Assembly (NCBI RefSeq): GCF_014696105.1
Contig: NZ_JACJPO010000037.1
Coordinates: 16,074-80,073 of the forward strand
Length of the DNA: 64,000 bases
Source of the DNA: Microcoleus sp. FACHB-1515
Lineage (GTDB): Bacteria; Cyanobacteriota; Cyanobacteriia; Elainellales; Elainellaceae
Direction: 5' to 3'
The notes below the pieces were generated by a model. The model ran no database searches. It worked only from the letters and a program-made list of their open reading frames with translations, and was not told the DNA's origin. Positions 55,181-64,000 of this stretch are shown here, in pieces. The position numbers were made by a program, and so were the translations under genes. Position 1 is the stretch's first letter, and each line of letters starts with the position of its first letter.

Positions 55181-57223
55181 ATGATCCATCAGCTTGATAG
55201 CCAAGGGAACAACAGGCTGCCGCTACCTCCCATTCCTTCCTGCGTTCGGACTTTTGAGGGGTTTGAACTCACCACTGCTGGAGACTGGCAACTCTTCGCC
55301 GGTCCTTCTCAAAGCAAACTCCAACTCTGCTGGGAACCGTTTCAACAAGGTCCAGTGCAGATGACAGATCGATTTCTGCATCAGCTCCAGCTCTGCTGGG
55401 TCGCTCGCCTTCAGCAGAAAAGGTCTAACACAGTTTATAACGATTATGGTGCAGTTCGGCAGTTACACAAGTGGCTGAACTCTGCGAAGGGGCAAACAGT
55501 TGTCGGTGCTCAGTTCGATTGGTGGAACTTCACGATCGAACTGGCATTTATCTGGTTGGAGGATTTACAGCAAAGTTCTACTCAACGCTTCAATGCACCT
55601 AAGCATCACTTCAACCCTGTGCGCTTCCTGTACCAGCTCGGAGCCAAACTACAATTGCCAGATTTTTCGGCGGAGATTGCAGCCCAGCTTGAGGATTTGA
55701 AACTCACTGGAATTCGCAGGCAACTTCAAATAAATTTCGATCTTCCTACACTTGAATGTCCTGTTCACTGTGCAGATGGGCAAGTAGTGGATACCGCTTC
55801 AGAGAAATGGAACGCGCTCTATGACATTCGTACGTCCAAGGGAATCACGTTCAACTTCAACCTTCTACGCAAATCTCCCTCAGTCTTTTCTGAACGCTTC
55901 ATCCATCAAGTGAAGCTAATTCTCATTGGGCAACTCAAAACGCTGAAGCCCAGTACTGTCCATCACAGCTTTCAGATTATAGGGGATTTGGATGGCTGGC
56001 TCAGGCGGGAAGTAGGTCAATCCTTTCTAGAGGGGCGACTGTTTGAATGGAATGATTTCACCTTAGAGCTTGCACAAAATTGGCTCGATGATTTAGAAAA
56101 GATTTCGAGTAAACGAGGTTTGCCCTTTTCTAAAGTGCGAGGCATGTATGAGCTGGCTCTAGAGACACTAGCACTACCTGATTTCAGTTCCAGTGTGCTA
56201 GAAGGACTGCGTGAAATGACTCCCCTAAGCGCAGACAGGGGAAAACATGTGAGAGGGTTTGATCCTAAAACGGGTCCGCTTTCTCAAGCTGAAGAAGCTT
56301 TGCTAAAGATGGCATTGGAAGCTGAGCTTGGACAACCCGAAGACCGGGCGATCATCATGCTTCTTCTGCACCTTGGGGTTCGTCCTCACAGCTTGGCTAT
56401 TTTGAAGGTTTCGCATTTGAAGCGCTATGAGCAGGAAGGAGATGTCATTTATCACTTGACAGTTTCACCAATCAAGCGCGAGACGACTGTAAAAAACCGC
56501 CCTATTCCCCGACAGTTAGGAGAACTATTAGAGCAATTGCAGCCAGATTCTGCTCAACCAAACGATTCGCTATTGTTTTGGCTCCGAGCGTCTGATCCCA
56601 CTTTACATATGCGTCAACTCTTGAAACGGTTTATCAAAGCAAGTGATTTGGTTTCGCCAGAAACAGGTAAATTGCTACACCTCTTTCCCCGACGGTTGCG
56701 GTACACACTGGCGACCTATCTCGCCGAGATGGGTGCTCCACTCTCTGTCGTCAGCGAATTATTAGGTCATGATGCGATCGAAAATGTGCAAACCTACGTT
56801 GAGATGCGCATGAGCGTTGCTCACAACATCGGTAAGGCGACAGCAGCTGCCCTTAATCCTCGTATCAAATATTTTACAGGTCACAAAATCATCGATTCTC
56901 TAGAAGAAATCAAGTCTCCGGGTGTTCCACTGGAATTGATCTTTGATGTGGCATTTAACTTGAAAGTGTTTGATAAACAGCCTCAAGTGTTGGGAGGGTG
57001 TACACGAAATCCGTCCCAAGAGTGCCACTTATTTCCACCCTTTTCTTGCTACTGCTGCCCTAAGTTTGCGGCACTGCGGAGTGCACCGCATCAGAGTTGG
57101 TTGGAGACCATCGAGCTATTTTTAGAGCAAAGTGCAGGTCAAGTTGACGATCGAATTTTAATGCAGATGAACACAACGCGCTATGCCGTTCAGGAGTTAC
57201 TAGTGCAGTTGTCGGGTTTGTAA
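55181..57223 (+). CDS. Tyrosine recombinase, Tn554 TnpB-like
   Basis: A 680-residue protein from ATG 55181. The C-terminal catalytic domain has GVRPHSLAILKVSHLK, FPRRLRYTLATYL, SELLGHDAIENVQTYVEMRM and the Tyr in QTYVE. The first catalytic box reads R-R-L-R-Y-T where most recombinases have H-x-L-R-H-T, so both histidines are replaced. This may be a feature of the TnpB branch or a division of labour between subunits. The N-terminal 330 residues are a long core-binding region with two related SAM-like segments. Confidence 0.85.
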   Translation: MIHQLDSQGNNRLPLPPIPSCVRTFEGFELTTAGDWQLFAGPSQSKLQLCWEPFQQGPVQMTDRFLHQLQLCWVARLQQKRSNTVYNDYGAVRQLHKWLNSAKGQTVVGAQFDWWNFTIELAFIWLEDLQQSSTQRFNAPKHHFNPVRFLYQLGAKLQLPDFSAEIAAQLEDLKLTGIRRQLQINFDLPTLECPVHCADGQVVDTASEKWNALYDIRTSKGITFNFNLLRKSPSVFSERFIHQVKLILIGQLKTLKPSTVHHSFQIIGDLDGWLRREVGQSFLEGRLFEWNDFTLELAQNWLDDLEKISSKRGLPFSKVRGMYELALETLALPDFSSSVLEGLREMTPLSADRGKHVRGFDPKTGPLSQAEEALLKMALEAELGQPEDRAIIMLLLHLGVRPHSLAILKVSHLKRYEQEGDVIYHLTVSPIKRETTVKNRPIPRQLGELLEQLQPDSAQPNDSLLFWLRASDPTLHMRQLLKRFIKASDLVSPETGKLLHLFPRRLRYTLATYLAEMGAPLSVVSELLGHDAIENVQTYVEMRMSVAHNIGKATAAALNPRIKYFTGHKIIDSLEEIKSPGVPLELIFDVAFNLKVFDKQPQVLGGCTRNPSQECHLFPPFSCYCCPKFAALRSAPHQSWLETIELFLEQSAGQVDDRILMQMNTTRYAVQELLVQLSGL

Positions 57224-57255
57224 TTTTCAACATTGAAGAATGGCAAGGGATTGTA

Positions 57256-59199
57256 ATGCAGGATTTCGACAAGAAAACGGTATTAGCAGCGATTGCAAAA
57301 ACGGTTGAAATGGGTCAACGACAATTTCAGCACAAATTTCCAGGGCAATCTTTTGAGTCCATGCGATGGGACATCAACGGTCTTGAATATCGCAATACCG
57401 GAAGACGATTTTTTCTCAACTTTAATTGTCATGCAAATCCGAAGCAGGTAATTCCCAATCAGCACTATGTTAATCTAGCCAAAACCTGGCTCTTGTTTCA
57501 TGCAACATCAACAGGGCGTATGACACACCGGCTTACAGCACTTCAAGTGCTGTGGCAAGTACTCAGCTCAAACCAGAATGATTATCAGGATGAACAATTA
57601 CAATCATTCCCGTGGTGGGAGTATCTGTGCAAACCCCTTATGACGCAGGTGGAAGATCGTATGAGGGGACTCTGGACTACTGGTGCAACAATCTGTGAAC
57701 ATACTAAATATGCCCTTGCCTTCATTCATTTTTTAGAAACTCAACAGATTTGTTTTACTCGGATAGAGTACGACCTAATTACCCCTTATGGATGGCGAAA
57801 GGAAAACAACTTTGCTGCACGAGAAGACAAAAATGGGGCAGAAGCAACTAAGAAGTTGCTTTCTGAGCAAGCCATTAAAGGTTTAGGGCAAGTCTATCGA
57901 CTCACCACTGACCCGGCTGAACATCTCCTACTAGCGATCGTCATCATCGTTTTACTGACGGGTCTACGAATTGGGGAAGCGTTGACCTTGCCTGAGCACT
58001 GTATTATCCGCAAACGCAATCAGCAGGGAAATTGGGAGTATGGCTTACGTTTCTATGAGGAGAAGAAACATCCTGGACAAACGCTGGCAGTCAAACCTCT
58101 GCTGCCTAATACCGTTGAATTAATTCTGCAAATCGTGGGTAATATTCAGAAGATGACAGCTCCTTGGCGACAGCAAGCCGTAGTATTAGAGAACAATTCA
58201 GGTCGTGTGCCGCTACCAGGGTTTGAGAATCAACAGTTGATCGAGTCGCGGGAATTAGCAGCGTTATTGGGTTTTAAACAACGGGCAGAAAAACGCCACT
58301 ATCACCTGTTCCAATGGGTAGAAAAAGGGAAGCTGCCGGAACCCAAACAGAGTGACGATCGATTCTACTTCTCGGTTCTTGAGGTTGAACAGTCCCTCGC
58401 CGAGCATTTGCTGGACCAACTTTGGACAGTGAATCTAAGAACTGGGAAGTATCAATTGCTTTCCGAAACTTTATTTATTGTACCTGCGAATTTTCTGCAT
58501 AAACGATGGAATTCCCATCCCCTCATTATTCGTCCAGTTCAATATGATCAGGTCTATTTCTTTTTATCCGGCTCAAAGAGTAGTCGCTCTGTGTTTGAGC
58601 GGTACAACATCTGCGAAGCGGATGGTACCCTTTGTCAGCTTCATACACGCCAAGCACGTACTACGATGGTGACGATCGCTCATGAAGGCGGGGCTTCGCT
58701 CGACGATATTGCGCGCTGGATCGGACATCGTAACTCACAAACAACGGAAGTCAGCTACCTAGTTAAATCTCCTCACAAATCCCTTTCCATGCGAGATCGC
58801 GTGCAGCAAATGCATGAAGCAATTCGGCAGGGACGAGTCAACCACACAATTACTCGCATCTATGAGTCTCTATCGATGGACGAGCGGGAAGTATTTCTAC
58901 AGGCAGAGTTGCTTGTACTCCATGTGACGCAGTGGAACTATTGTAAGCGAAACTTTGTCATAGGCTGCGATCGACATCTCTTCTGTCCTGGCTGTCCAGA
59001 CCAAATTGAAGTGGGGGAGAAGCCTGATACGGAGAGCTTAGAACAAATCCGTGACGGACTCCAATTGACTTTACAAGAAGCTCAGAACCAGGCGATTGCA
59101 TTAGGTGGGCAGATTGCTGGACCGCAGTTGCGGTTATGGCAGCAGATGTCAAATTATGTAGAAGCTTCTTTGTCGAGCAAGCAGGGATCGTCAGCTTAA
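57256..59199 (+). CDS. Third tyrosine recombinase of the element
   Basis: A 647-residue protein 32 nt after the second recombinase. Catalytic motifs are TGLRIGEALTLPEH, LHTRQARTTMVTIAHEG, ARWIGHRNSQTTEVSYL with the Tyr in SYL. The region 320-380 (AALLGFKQRAEKRHYHLFQW and onward) resembles an inserted HTH. Three same-strand recombinases with a small fourth gene fit Tn554/RIT-type trio elements; the exact family is uncertain. Confidence 0.85.
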   Translation: MQDFDKKTVLAAIAKTVEMGQRQFQHKFPGQSFESMRWDINGLEYRNTGRRFFLNFNCHANPKQVIPNQHYVNLAKTWLLFHATSTGRMTHRLTALQVLWQVLSSNQNDYQDEQLQSFPWWEYLCKPLMTQVEDRMRGLWTTGATICEHTKYALAFIHFLETQQICFTRIEYDLITPYGWRKENNFAAREDKNGAEATKKLLSEQAIKGLGQVYRLTTDPAEHLLLAIVIIVLLTGLRIGEALTLPEHCIIRKRNQQGNWEYGLRFYEEKKHPGQTLAVKPLLPNTVELILQIVGNIQKMTAPWRQQAVVLENNSGRVPLPGFENQQLIESRELAALLGFKQRAEKRHYHLFQWVEKGKLPEPKQSDDRFYFSVLEVEQSLAEHLLDQLWTVNLRTGKYQLLSETLFIVPANFLHKRWNSHPLIIRPVQYDQVYFFLSGSKSSRSVFERYNICEADGTLCQLHTRQARTTMVTIAHEGGASLDDIARWIGHRNSQTTEVSYLVKSPHKSLSMRDRVQQMHEAIRQGRVNHTITRIYESLSMDEREVFLQAELLVLHVTQWNYCKRNFVIGCDRHLFCPGCPDQIEVGEKPDTESLEQIRDGLQLTLQEAQNQAIALGGQIAGPQLRLWQQMSNYVEASLSSKQGSSA

Positions 59200-59248
59200 C
59201 TGAAGCAACGTTGTTGTAAACCGTAAATGATTGAAGGAGAGTGTGAAT

Positions 59249-59698
59249 ATGGGTAGGCGAAGTGTTGAGGTAGAAGTCACTCAGAAAGTTGAAGCCTATT
59301 TAGCGATCGCGGAAGGGAAATTGCCTGAGGAATCTCCAATTCATGTGTTGGCAGTTGCAGAAGCGTTGAATGTCAGCCGCAATACACTATATAAGTATGG
59401 TTTGAAGAAGGTTATTGAAGAAGCGGCTGAGCGTCAAAGACAACAAGCAAACCTCTCGACTCGAGCAAAGGAAAAGAAAGCTTATGCTGATCGAATTAAA
59501 AGTTTGAGAGTCGAATTAGAAATAGCTCAGCAGCAGATGATTGTTCAGGCTGAGCTGATTAATCGTATGAGGTGTAATGCAATTCAGTTTAATATGGATT
59601 TGAAGAAGCTAGAGCAACCATTAGAGAAGAGCGATCGGTCTTTTTCCCGAGCAGGAATTACACAAAGAAGAGGAAAAAAGTCAGCGGGTTTTTCTTAG
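59249..59698 (+). CDS. Small basic coiled-coil helper, TnpC/DUF6262-like
   Basis: A 149-residue protein from ATG 59249 after GGAGAG; a TTG start 18 nt earlier is possible. An HTH-like segment (VAEALNVSRNTLYKYG) is followed by a long charged coiled coil (about 65-125), the layout of the small TnpC protein of Tn554. It ends with a basic tail. It probably assists the three recombinases. Confidence 0.7.
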   Translation: MGRRSVEVEVTQKVEAYLAIAEGKLPEESPIHVLAVAEALNVSRNTLYKYGLKKVIEEAAERQRQQANLSTRAKEKKAYADRIKSLRVELEIAQQQMIVQAELINRMRCNAIQFNMDLKKLEQPLEKSDRSFSRAGITQRRGKKSAGFS

Positions 59699-60465
59699 CT
59701 TTGCTGCAAAGGCTGCTGAAGGGCAGTCTATTAAATGTGAGTAAATGCTTATCAGAGGTGTTCAAAATTCACGTATATTTTAGCGTTGAAAGCGAAGAAT
59801 TAAGGCTTTTGAATTCATCTTTTCACTCTTTTAAAGACCCCCTACTCATTTGGAATTGAAAGTCTACTTGCAACTGTTTTGTCATTAAGTTTGGTGATCG
59901 CGTTTTGTCAGACGACAATGGAAATAAAGCCTTACGAAATTTTAACACTGGCAGCGAAATATTAGTTAGTAAGCTAATCAGTCTTTAAGTTGCAAGATGT
60001 AGGCACTAGACTTCAGAGCCAGTCTCGAGCGCTCCAGAAAAATAAATGACAATCAGCTTACCCTAATAGCTTTAAAGCTCTATTAATTGTTGTGTTGTCA
60101 CTTAGTTTTGCGTTGTGAATATCAGTGAACTTACCTGGCTGCAGCTTCTTTAAAGGAGGTTATTATTTGTCGTTGTGACAAGTGTTGCTAGACGTTAAGT
60201 AAGGCAAGTATTTCAATGTAAAGTTGTCAGCCACGATCCGCCCTGAAACTTCACATTGAATTCATTTCATGCTTCAAAGCCGCACCTTGTCTTGGCCTGT
60301 TTCGCCTCTTGTATTGACAGCTTTATTTCCGCAAGCAATCTTGATCCTGTTTGAGATTGTCGTTGACGTCTGCTGCCTGACAAGTGCTTGTCTCGCAATC
60401 AGGTCAATCGTAGTCAGACGCAGAATTTACAGCCCGCAGGGGCGGCAGCCGCAAGGAGCCAGTTT
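59699..60465. other. AT-rich gene-free flank, right side of the recombinase element
   Basis: About 770 nt with no convincing gene. GTGACAAGTG at 60175-60184, TGACAAGTG at 60378-60386 and the palindrome GACAAG-TG-CTTGTC (60379-60392) recur here and may belong to recombinase binding sites. The right boundary of the element is not defined. Confidence 0.45.
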
Positions 60466-60807
60466 ATGACTTCGCCACAGCGTCGATCGCTCTCCGGCAG
60501 AAAGCTCGAACTCTACTTTCGCTTTGCCAACTGCCCACTCCAAATGTCACCCGAAGCCTTCCGCACCAAACACGGTGCCAGCAATCTGCAAATTGCCCGC
60601 ATCGCCAGAGTGGCCGAATCAACCGCCGATCGCTGGTTCTTTGAGGCCACTACCCGCACTTCCCCCAAGCTCGCTCAACTCTTCCTCCTCGGTCTCATGG
60701 ATTGGCTCCTCGACCACGATGAGGCGATCGCGCCAGAGTTCTGGGACAGCCTCTGCGCCTTATCGGACGATCGCAGCGATCGCTGCGATCGTCCAGACCC
60801 ACCCTAA
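60466..60807 (+). CDS. Small HTH protein, paralogue of the gene at 52987
   Basis: The start at ATG 60466 follows AAGGAG and gives 113 residues (MTSPQRRSLSGRKLELYFRF). The HTH-like part is SNLQIARIARVAESTADRWF, followed by an acidic C-terminus. The related gene at 52987 lies on the other side of the recombinase trio. No family recognised. Confidence 0.65.
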   Translation: MTSPQRRSLSGRKLELYFRFANCPLQMSPEAFRTKHGASNLQIARIARVAESTADRWFFEATTRTSPKLAQLFLLGLMDWLLDHDEAIAPEFWDSLCALSDDRSDRCDRPDPP

Positions 60808-60923
60808 CCCCAATTTCCTGCAAAACGATGGGAATTCGCAGCTAGCCGCAGCGCCAGCAGCGTAAAGACCTTTTATGCTCAGGACAACCGTTACAGAACG
60901 GCTGTTCTACTGCACAGGCCATC

Positions 60924-62702
60924 ATGCCCACCAATATCTATTCCACATTCGACATCACGAAAGAATGCCTGCCAGATTTCCTCTCACAGATTCGTCAGGG
61001 CATCATTCAAATCCCAGATTTGCAGCGCAGCTTTTGCTGGGAAGATTCGTTTGTCCGCAAGCTGCTAGCAAATGTCAGTCGCGCTTGGCCGTTTGGGGCG
61101 GTGCTGTTGCTCGAAACGGGCAACGCCCAAAGTCGATTCAAATCGCGCTTAGTTGAAGGTGTGCAGCTTCTCCAGGCTCCCGACCCTACCAAGCTCATCC
61201 TTGACGGCCAGCAACGCCTCACAACTCTGAGCATGGCACTCGCGCCCGATCAGCCGGTTGCCATCCGCGACAAGAAATCAGCACGCATCAGCAAGCACTG
61301 GTACTACATCGATATTGCCAAGGCGCTCGATCCCCACTGCGATCGCCAAGCGGCCATTTTGAGCCTGCCTGAGTCGCGCATCAAGTCGGGGTTTGGCGAG
61401 AAGGGCACGATCGACTGCTCCTCGCGCAACCGAGAGTATGAACTAGGGCTGTTCCCCTCGGGCATGATGTTTCATTACTCAGCTTGGCGATCGGGCTACT
61501 GCAAGTTCTGGCATTACGCCACCGACAAGCTAGAGGTAATCGATCGCTTTGAGCAGGAAATCATCAAGAAATACGAGCACTATCACATCCCGGTGATTCT
61601 GCTGCGTCCGGTTTTGCCCAAAGCCGCCGTGTGTGAATTATTTGAGGATACCAACACTCAAAGCATGAGCCTCAACTTTTTTGAACTGGTTACCTCTTCC
61701 TATGCCGGAGAGGACTTCAGTATTCGGGATGATTGGGAACAGCGCAGCCAGCGGCTGAGCCGCCATCCAGTTTTAAGTCAGGTGAGAAACACTGATTTTC
61801 TTCAGGCCGTCACGCTCACGGCTTCGGTTTCTCGTCGCCGGCAGGCGATCGCTCAGGGTGTGAATGCCGTAGAGAAGCTCCCCGGCGTCGGTTGTGGCCG
61901 AGTTGAGGTGCTCAAATTGGAGCTAGAAGATTATCAACGGTGGGCAGAGCCAGTCGCCAAAGGGTTTGAAGAGGCGGCTCGATTTCTGTATGGACTGAAA
62001 ATCGTCGATGCCGCCGACATTGCTTACGCCATTCAACTGGTCGCCTTAGTTTGTGTGCTGGTGCAGCTTGGCGAGTGGAATAGTCGCGACTCGATTCGGC
62101 AAAAGCTGGAACAGTGGTTTTGGTCAGGATTGTTTGGCGAGATGTACACCGGTGCCCACGAGCATCAGGCTACCAAAGATGCCCTGGAAGTACCAGCATG
62201 GATTCTTGCTGACGGTTCCATGCCCAACACGATCGCTGACTCTTCGTTTAGCTTGTCGCGGCTGCAATCGGTGCGCCGACGACATGGCGCAGTGTTTCGA
62301 GGTCTGAGCGTTTTGCTGCGGCGACATGGCGCGATCGATCTGGCATCGGGCGAACTGCTGATGGATGTGAAAGCATTTGATGATCCGATTGAGAGTCATC
62401 ACCTATTTCCGGTCGCGTACAGTCGTCAGCACGGCATCGGCGAACCCCTGTACAACTCGCTGGTCAACCGCACGCCCCTGAGCTTTGCCACCAACCGACT
62501 GATCGGCGGCAAAGCGCCCTCGGCCTATCTCGCCAAGCTGGAGCAGCACGGCATCTCCCGCCAGCGCCTCGACACCATATTGGAGTCGCACTGGATCAAC
62601 CCGACCTCGCTATGGCACGACGATTTTGATTCGTTTTTTGCCCTGCGATCGCAAGCCCTGCTTCAGCTTGTCGGGCAGGCGATGGGGCGATCGATCGAGT
62701 AG
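60924..62702 (+). CDS. GmrSD-like restriction protein, DUF262 with HNH-type C-terminus
   Basis: A 592-residue protein. The N-terminal DUF262 domain has PDLQRSFCWEDSFV and the nucleotide-binding motif DGQQR at 94-98, then a helical middle. The C-terminal segment ESHHLFP (490-496), followed by NSLVNRTPLSFATNRLIGG, is the HNH-type DUF1524-like nuclease of GmrSD/type IV restriction enzymes. Such enzymes cut modified DNA. It is a third defence function in the window. Confidence 0.85.
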   Translation: MPTNIYSTFDITKECLPDFLSQIRQGIIQIPDLQRSFCWEDSFVRKLLANVSRAWPFGAVLLLETGNAQSRFKSRLVEGVQLLQAPDPTKLILDGQQRLTTLSMALAPDQPVAIRDKKSARISKHWYYIDIAKALDPHCDRQAAILSLPESRIKSGFGEKGTIDCSSRNREYELGLFPSGMMFHYSAWRSGYCKFWHYATDKLEVIDRFEQEIIKKYEHYHIPVILLRPVLPKAAVCELFEDTNTQSMSLNFFELVTSSYAGEDFSIRDDWEQRSQRLSRHPVLSQVRNTDFLQAVTLTASVSRRRQAIAQGVNAVEKLPGVGCGRVEVLKLELEDYQRWAEPVAKGFEEAARFLYGLKIVDAADIAYAIQLVALVCVLVQLGEWNSRDSIRQKLEQWFWSGLFGEMYTGAHEHQATKDALEVPAWILADGSMPNTIADSSFSLSRLQSVRRRHGAVFRGLSVLLRRHGAIDLASGELLMDVKAFDDPIESHHLFPVAYSRQHGIGEPLYNSLVNRTPLSFATNRLIGGKAPSAYLAKLEQHGISRQRLDTILESHWINPTSLWHDDFDSFFALRSQALLQLVGQAMGRSIE

Positions 62703-62823
62703 GCGGTGAAGCTTGTCTTCAGTCCGATAATCCTAATCCGAGAACCACTTACAGCAACTCAGACAGCCGTCGATCTCGGTTGCCCTTGCGTGTGATGGTT
62801 GCAATTGTTGTTTAGCGAAGTCA

Positions 62824-63080
62824 ATGTCAATGTCTATTTTCGATCTGGTTCTGTCGAATTCCTCGAGCGTCGAGCGTGTCGACCGGCTGCAGCAACTGGC
62901 ACAAACCGCGCAGCAGTTGTCGATCACAGCTCAAGGGACTCAGGAGGCGGTGATTGCCAATGCGATCGCGGCTACCTTGCAACGAAGCGTCGCGCTCAGG
63001 CACTGCTGGCCTTGGTGCAATCCGCGATGGGACGAGGGCAATCTGTCCAGTCTGGTGCGATCGATATCGGTCGAGCCTGA
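62824..63080 (+). pseudogene. Small gene with probable frameshift
   Basis: The frame from 62824 reads MSIFDLVLSNSSSVERVDRL and on to VIANAIAA, but protein-like sequence then continues in another frame (ATKRRAQALLALVQSAMGRG) to a stop at 63080. One missing base near 62968-62975 would join them into about 86 residues. I do not recognise a family. It may also be coincidence or a sequencing error. Confidence 0.35.
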
Positions 63081-63142
63081 GCGATCGCCCTTTGTCTCTG
63101 CGTTCTGTCGTTTTACTTTTGTCCTGTTATTTGAACAAACTC

Positions 63143-63712
63143 ATGATGTATTTTGATTCGGATCACATTCAGCAACTGCGCCAACTGCATCAGCAGCTAG
63201 CTGCCCAGAATGATGTGATAGAGTCGATGCTCGAATTATCCAAAACCAGGCTGGGTACACTGCTCACTGAGGATGCGCGATCGCTCTTAGCAACTCCAAA
63301 GTTTGCCCGATTCGTCCGCCTGATGCTGGCAGAAATGGCCGCGAATTCTGGTGGAGTGCCCCTTCCCGTGCAGATCAGCGCTGATCCTTGTGCTTGGCTA
63401 CTGCTCAGCTTGCCACTACCGTTGCGTCTATGGCGATTGCCGGCTGATACAACAGACACGATCGGGGTGCGGGCAGAATTGGGGAAGTGGCAGCAAGTAT
63501 TGAATGTGCCGACGGCTGAAGCGCTCGTGAGCAACGAGTCCGCGATGCAATCGTGGGAAGCGATCGCAGCTCAAATCGAGCAGTCAATGCCACAACTGCC
63601 GATCGCTCCTGCTTTACAGCCTTTTCTGGCCGAAGAGTTGATGTGCATACTCTGCTATCTGGGCGAATGTGAAGACTCGGAAGCGGATCGATCGGTCGTT
63701 GAGCAGTCGTGA
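63143..63712 (+). CDS. Hypothetical helical protein
   Basis: From ATG 63143 the frame gives 189 residues (MMYFDSDHIQQLRQLHQQL and onward), helical and leucine-rich with an acidic C-terminus. A longer frame starts in the preceding region. No family recognised. It is followed by the palindrome and the IS element. Confidence 0.6.
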   Translation: MMYFDSDHIQQLRQLHQQLAAQNDVIESMLELSKTRLGTLLTEDARSLLATPKFARFVRLMLAEMAANSGGVPLPVQISADPCAWLLLSLPLPLRLWRLPADTTDTIGVRAELGKWQQVLNVPTAEALVSNESAMQSWEAIAAQIEQSMPQLPIAPALQPFLAEELMCILCYLGECEDSEADRSVVEQS

Positions 63713-63753
63713 ATCGCTGCTGTCGGATCACATCCGGGCGCTGATACAAATAT

Positions 63754-63801
63754 TGATGCGTGTCAACATTCAAAGTAATTTGTCTAGATTGACACGCATC
63801 A
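63754..63801. repeat. Long-loop palindrome, TGATGCGTGTCAA family
   Basis: Perfect 13-bp arms TGATGCGTGTCAA (63754-63766) and TTGACACGCATCA (63789-63801) with a 22-nt loop. A half copy TGATGCGTGTC lies at 63877-63887, exactly where the insertion sequence seems to begin. Confidence 0.75.
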
Positions 63802-63887
63802 CTTTCAAAGCTGGCGGCAGTCGGGGCGATCGACTTGCTGAGTAGAATCCCGGCTGATGCGATCGGGCGCTCAATCTGATGCGTGTC

Positions 63888-64000
63888 GGGTTTGTAAAAT
63901 CGTTTGTGTCAAGGGTCAGAAATAAGATCTAATGAACTACTGAAGCAGAGACCTTAAACCCATGACCTTTTCCCCTGAACTTTTAGACGAATTGCTCAAA
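63888..64000 (+). mobile_element. Left end of an IS256-like insertion sequence, cut by window edge
   Basis: From 63888 the sequence GGGTTTGTAAAATCG and TTGTGTCAAGGG resembles the ends of IS256-family elements, and the frame from 63962 begins MTFSPELLDELLK, as in their transposases. The element seems to interrupt a second copy of the palindrome at 63877. Confidence 0.6.
63962..64000 (+). CDS. IS256-family transposase, N-terminal fragment
   Basis: The first 13 codons only (MTFSPELLDELLK) before the window ends. This start is characteristic of mutator-type (IS256) transposases in cyanobacteria. The rest of the gene lies outside the window. Confidence 0.6.
   Translation, partial: MTFSPELLDELLK

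Noticed and set aside
60269..60469. 66-codon frame with a hydrophobic segment
   Set aside because: No ribosome-binding site, no protein-like tail, and it lies in the AT-rich flank just before a better supported start.
1..64000. GCGATCGC octamers as regulatory sites
   Set aside because: This is the HIP1 element, abundant throughout cyanobacterial genomes; it is useful only as a taxonomic hint.

Overview
The window looks like part of a large plasmid, or a plasmid-derived accessory region, of a filamentous or Leptolyngbya-like cyanobacterium. The evidence is the very frequent HIP1-type octamer GCGATCGC and its CGATCG core, several Uma2 (DUF820) genes, and a full set of plasmid functions: ParA/ParB with two parS-like palindromes, an iteron origin, a DUF3854 primase-helicase and a putative Rep protein. 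No rRNA or tRNA gene was seen. The taxonomic placement is inference.

Left part (1-15.9 kb): a CRISPR array of 34 repeats runs off the left edge and is read rightwards into a strong terminator. A type III-B (Cmr) operon follows: cas10, cmr3, cmr4, cmr5, a fused cmr6-cmr1, a CARF-HEPN ribonuclease and a P-loop kinase/winged-helix/WYL fusion. No cas1, cas2 or cas6 is present. Cas10 keeps GGDD but has HE instead of HD, and Cmr4 appears to lack the slicer aspartate. This suggests a system that defends mainly by cyclic-oligoadenylate signalling to the HEPN nuclease. A three-gene operon of unknown function lies opposite.

Middle (16-26.5 kb): two duplicated Uma2 genes flank an HNH nuclease, followed by a Xer-type integrase. 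A four-gene detoxification-like operon (GST, SDR, alpha/beta hydrolase, VOC) lies divergent from a LysR regulator. Next come small plasmid genes among long-loop palindromes and a third Uma2 gene. From 26.7 to 40.2 kb there is a complete class 1 DISARM operon (drmD, drmMI, drmA, drmB, drmC).

Right part (40-64 kb): a parA-parB-DUF1016 nuclease operon, a decayed formamidase gene, and a DUF6788 gene with its own palindrome family. The replication module follows: primase-helicase, 12 iterons and Rep with a C-terminal HTH. A Tn554-like element with three tyrosine recombinases and a small helper sits between two related HTH genes. A GmrSD-like DUF262/HNH restriction gene and the left end of an IS256-type insertion sequence close the window.

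The region combines replicon maintenance with at least three defence systems (type III-B CRISPR, DISARM, DUF262/HNH). The least explained signal is the set of palindrome families, two of which sit a few bases upstream of a small DUF6788-type gene.
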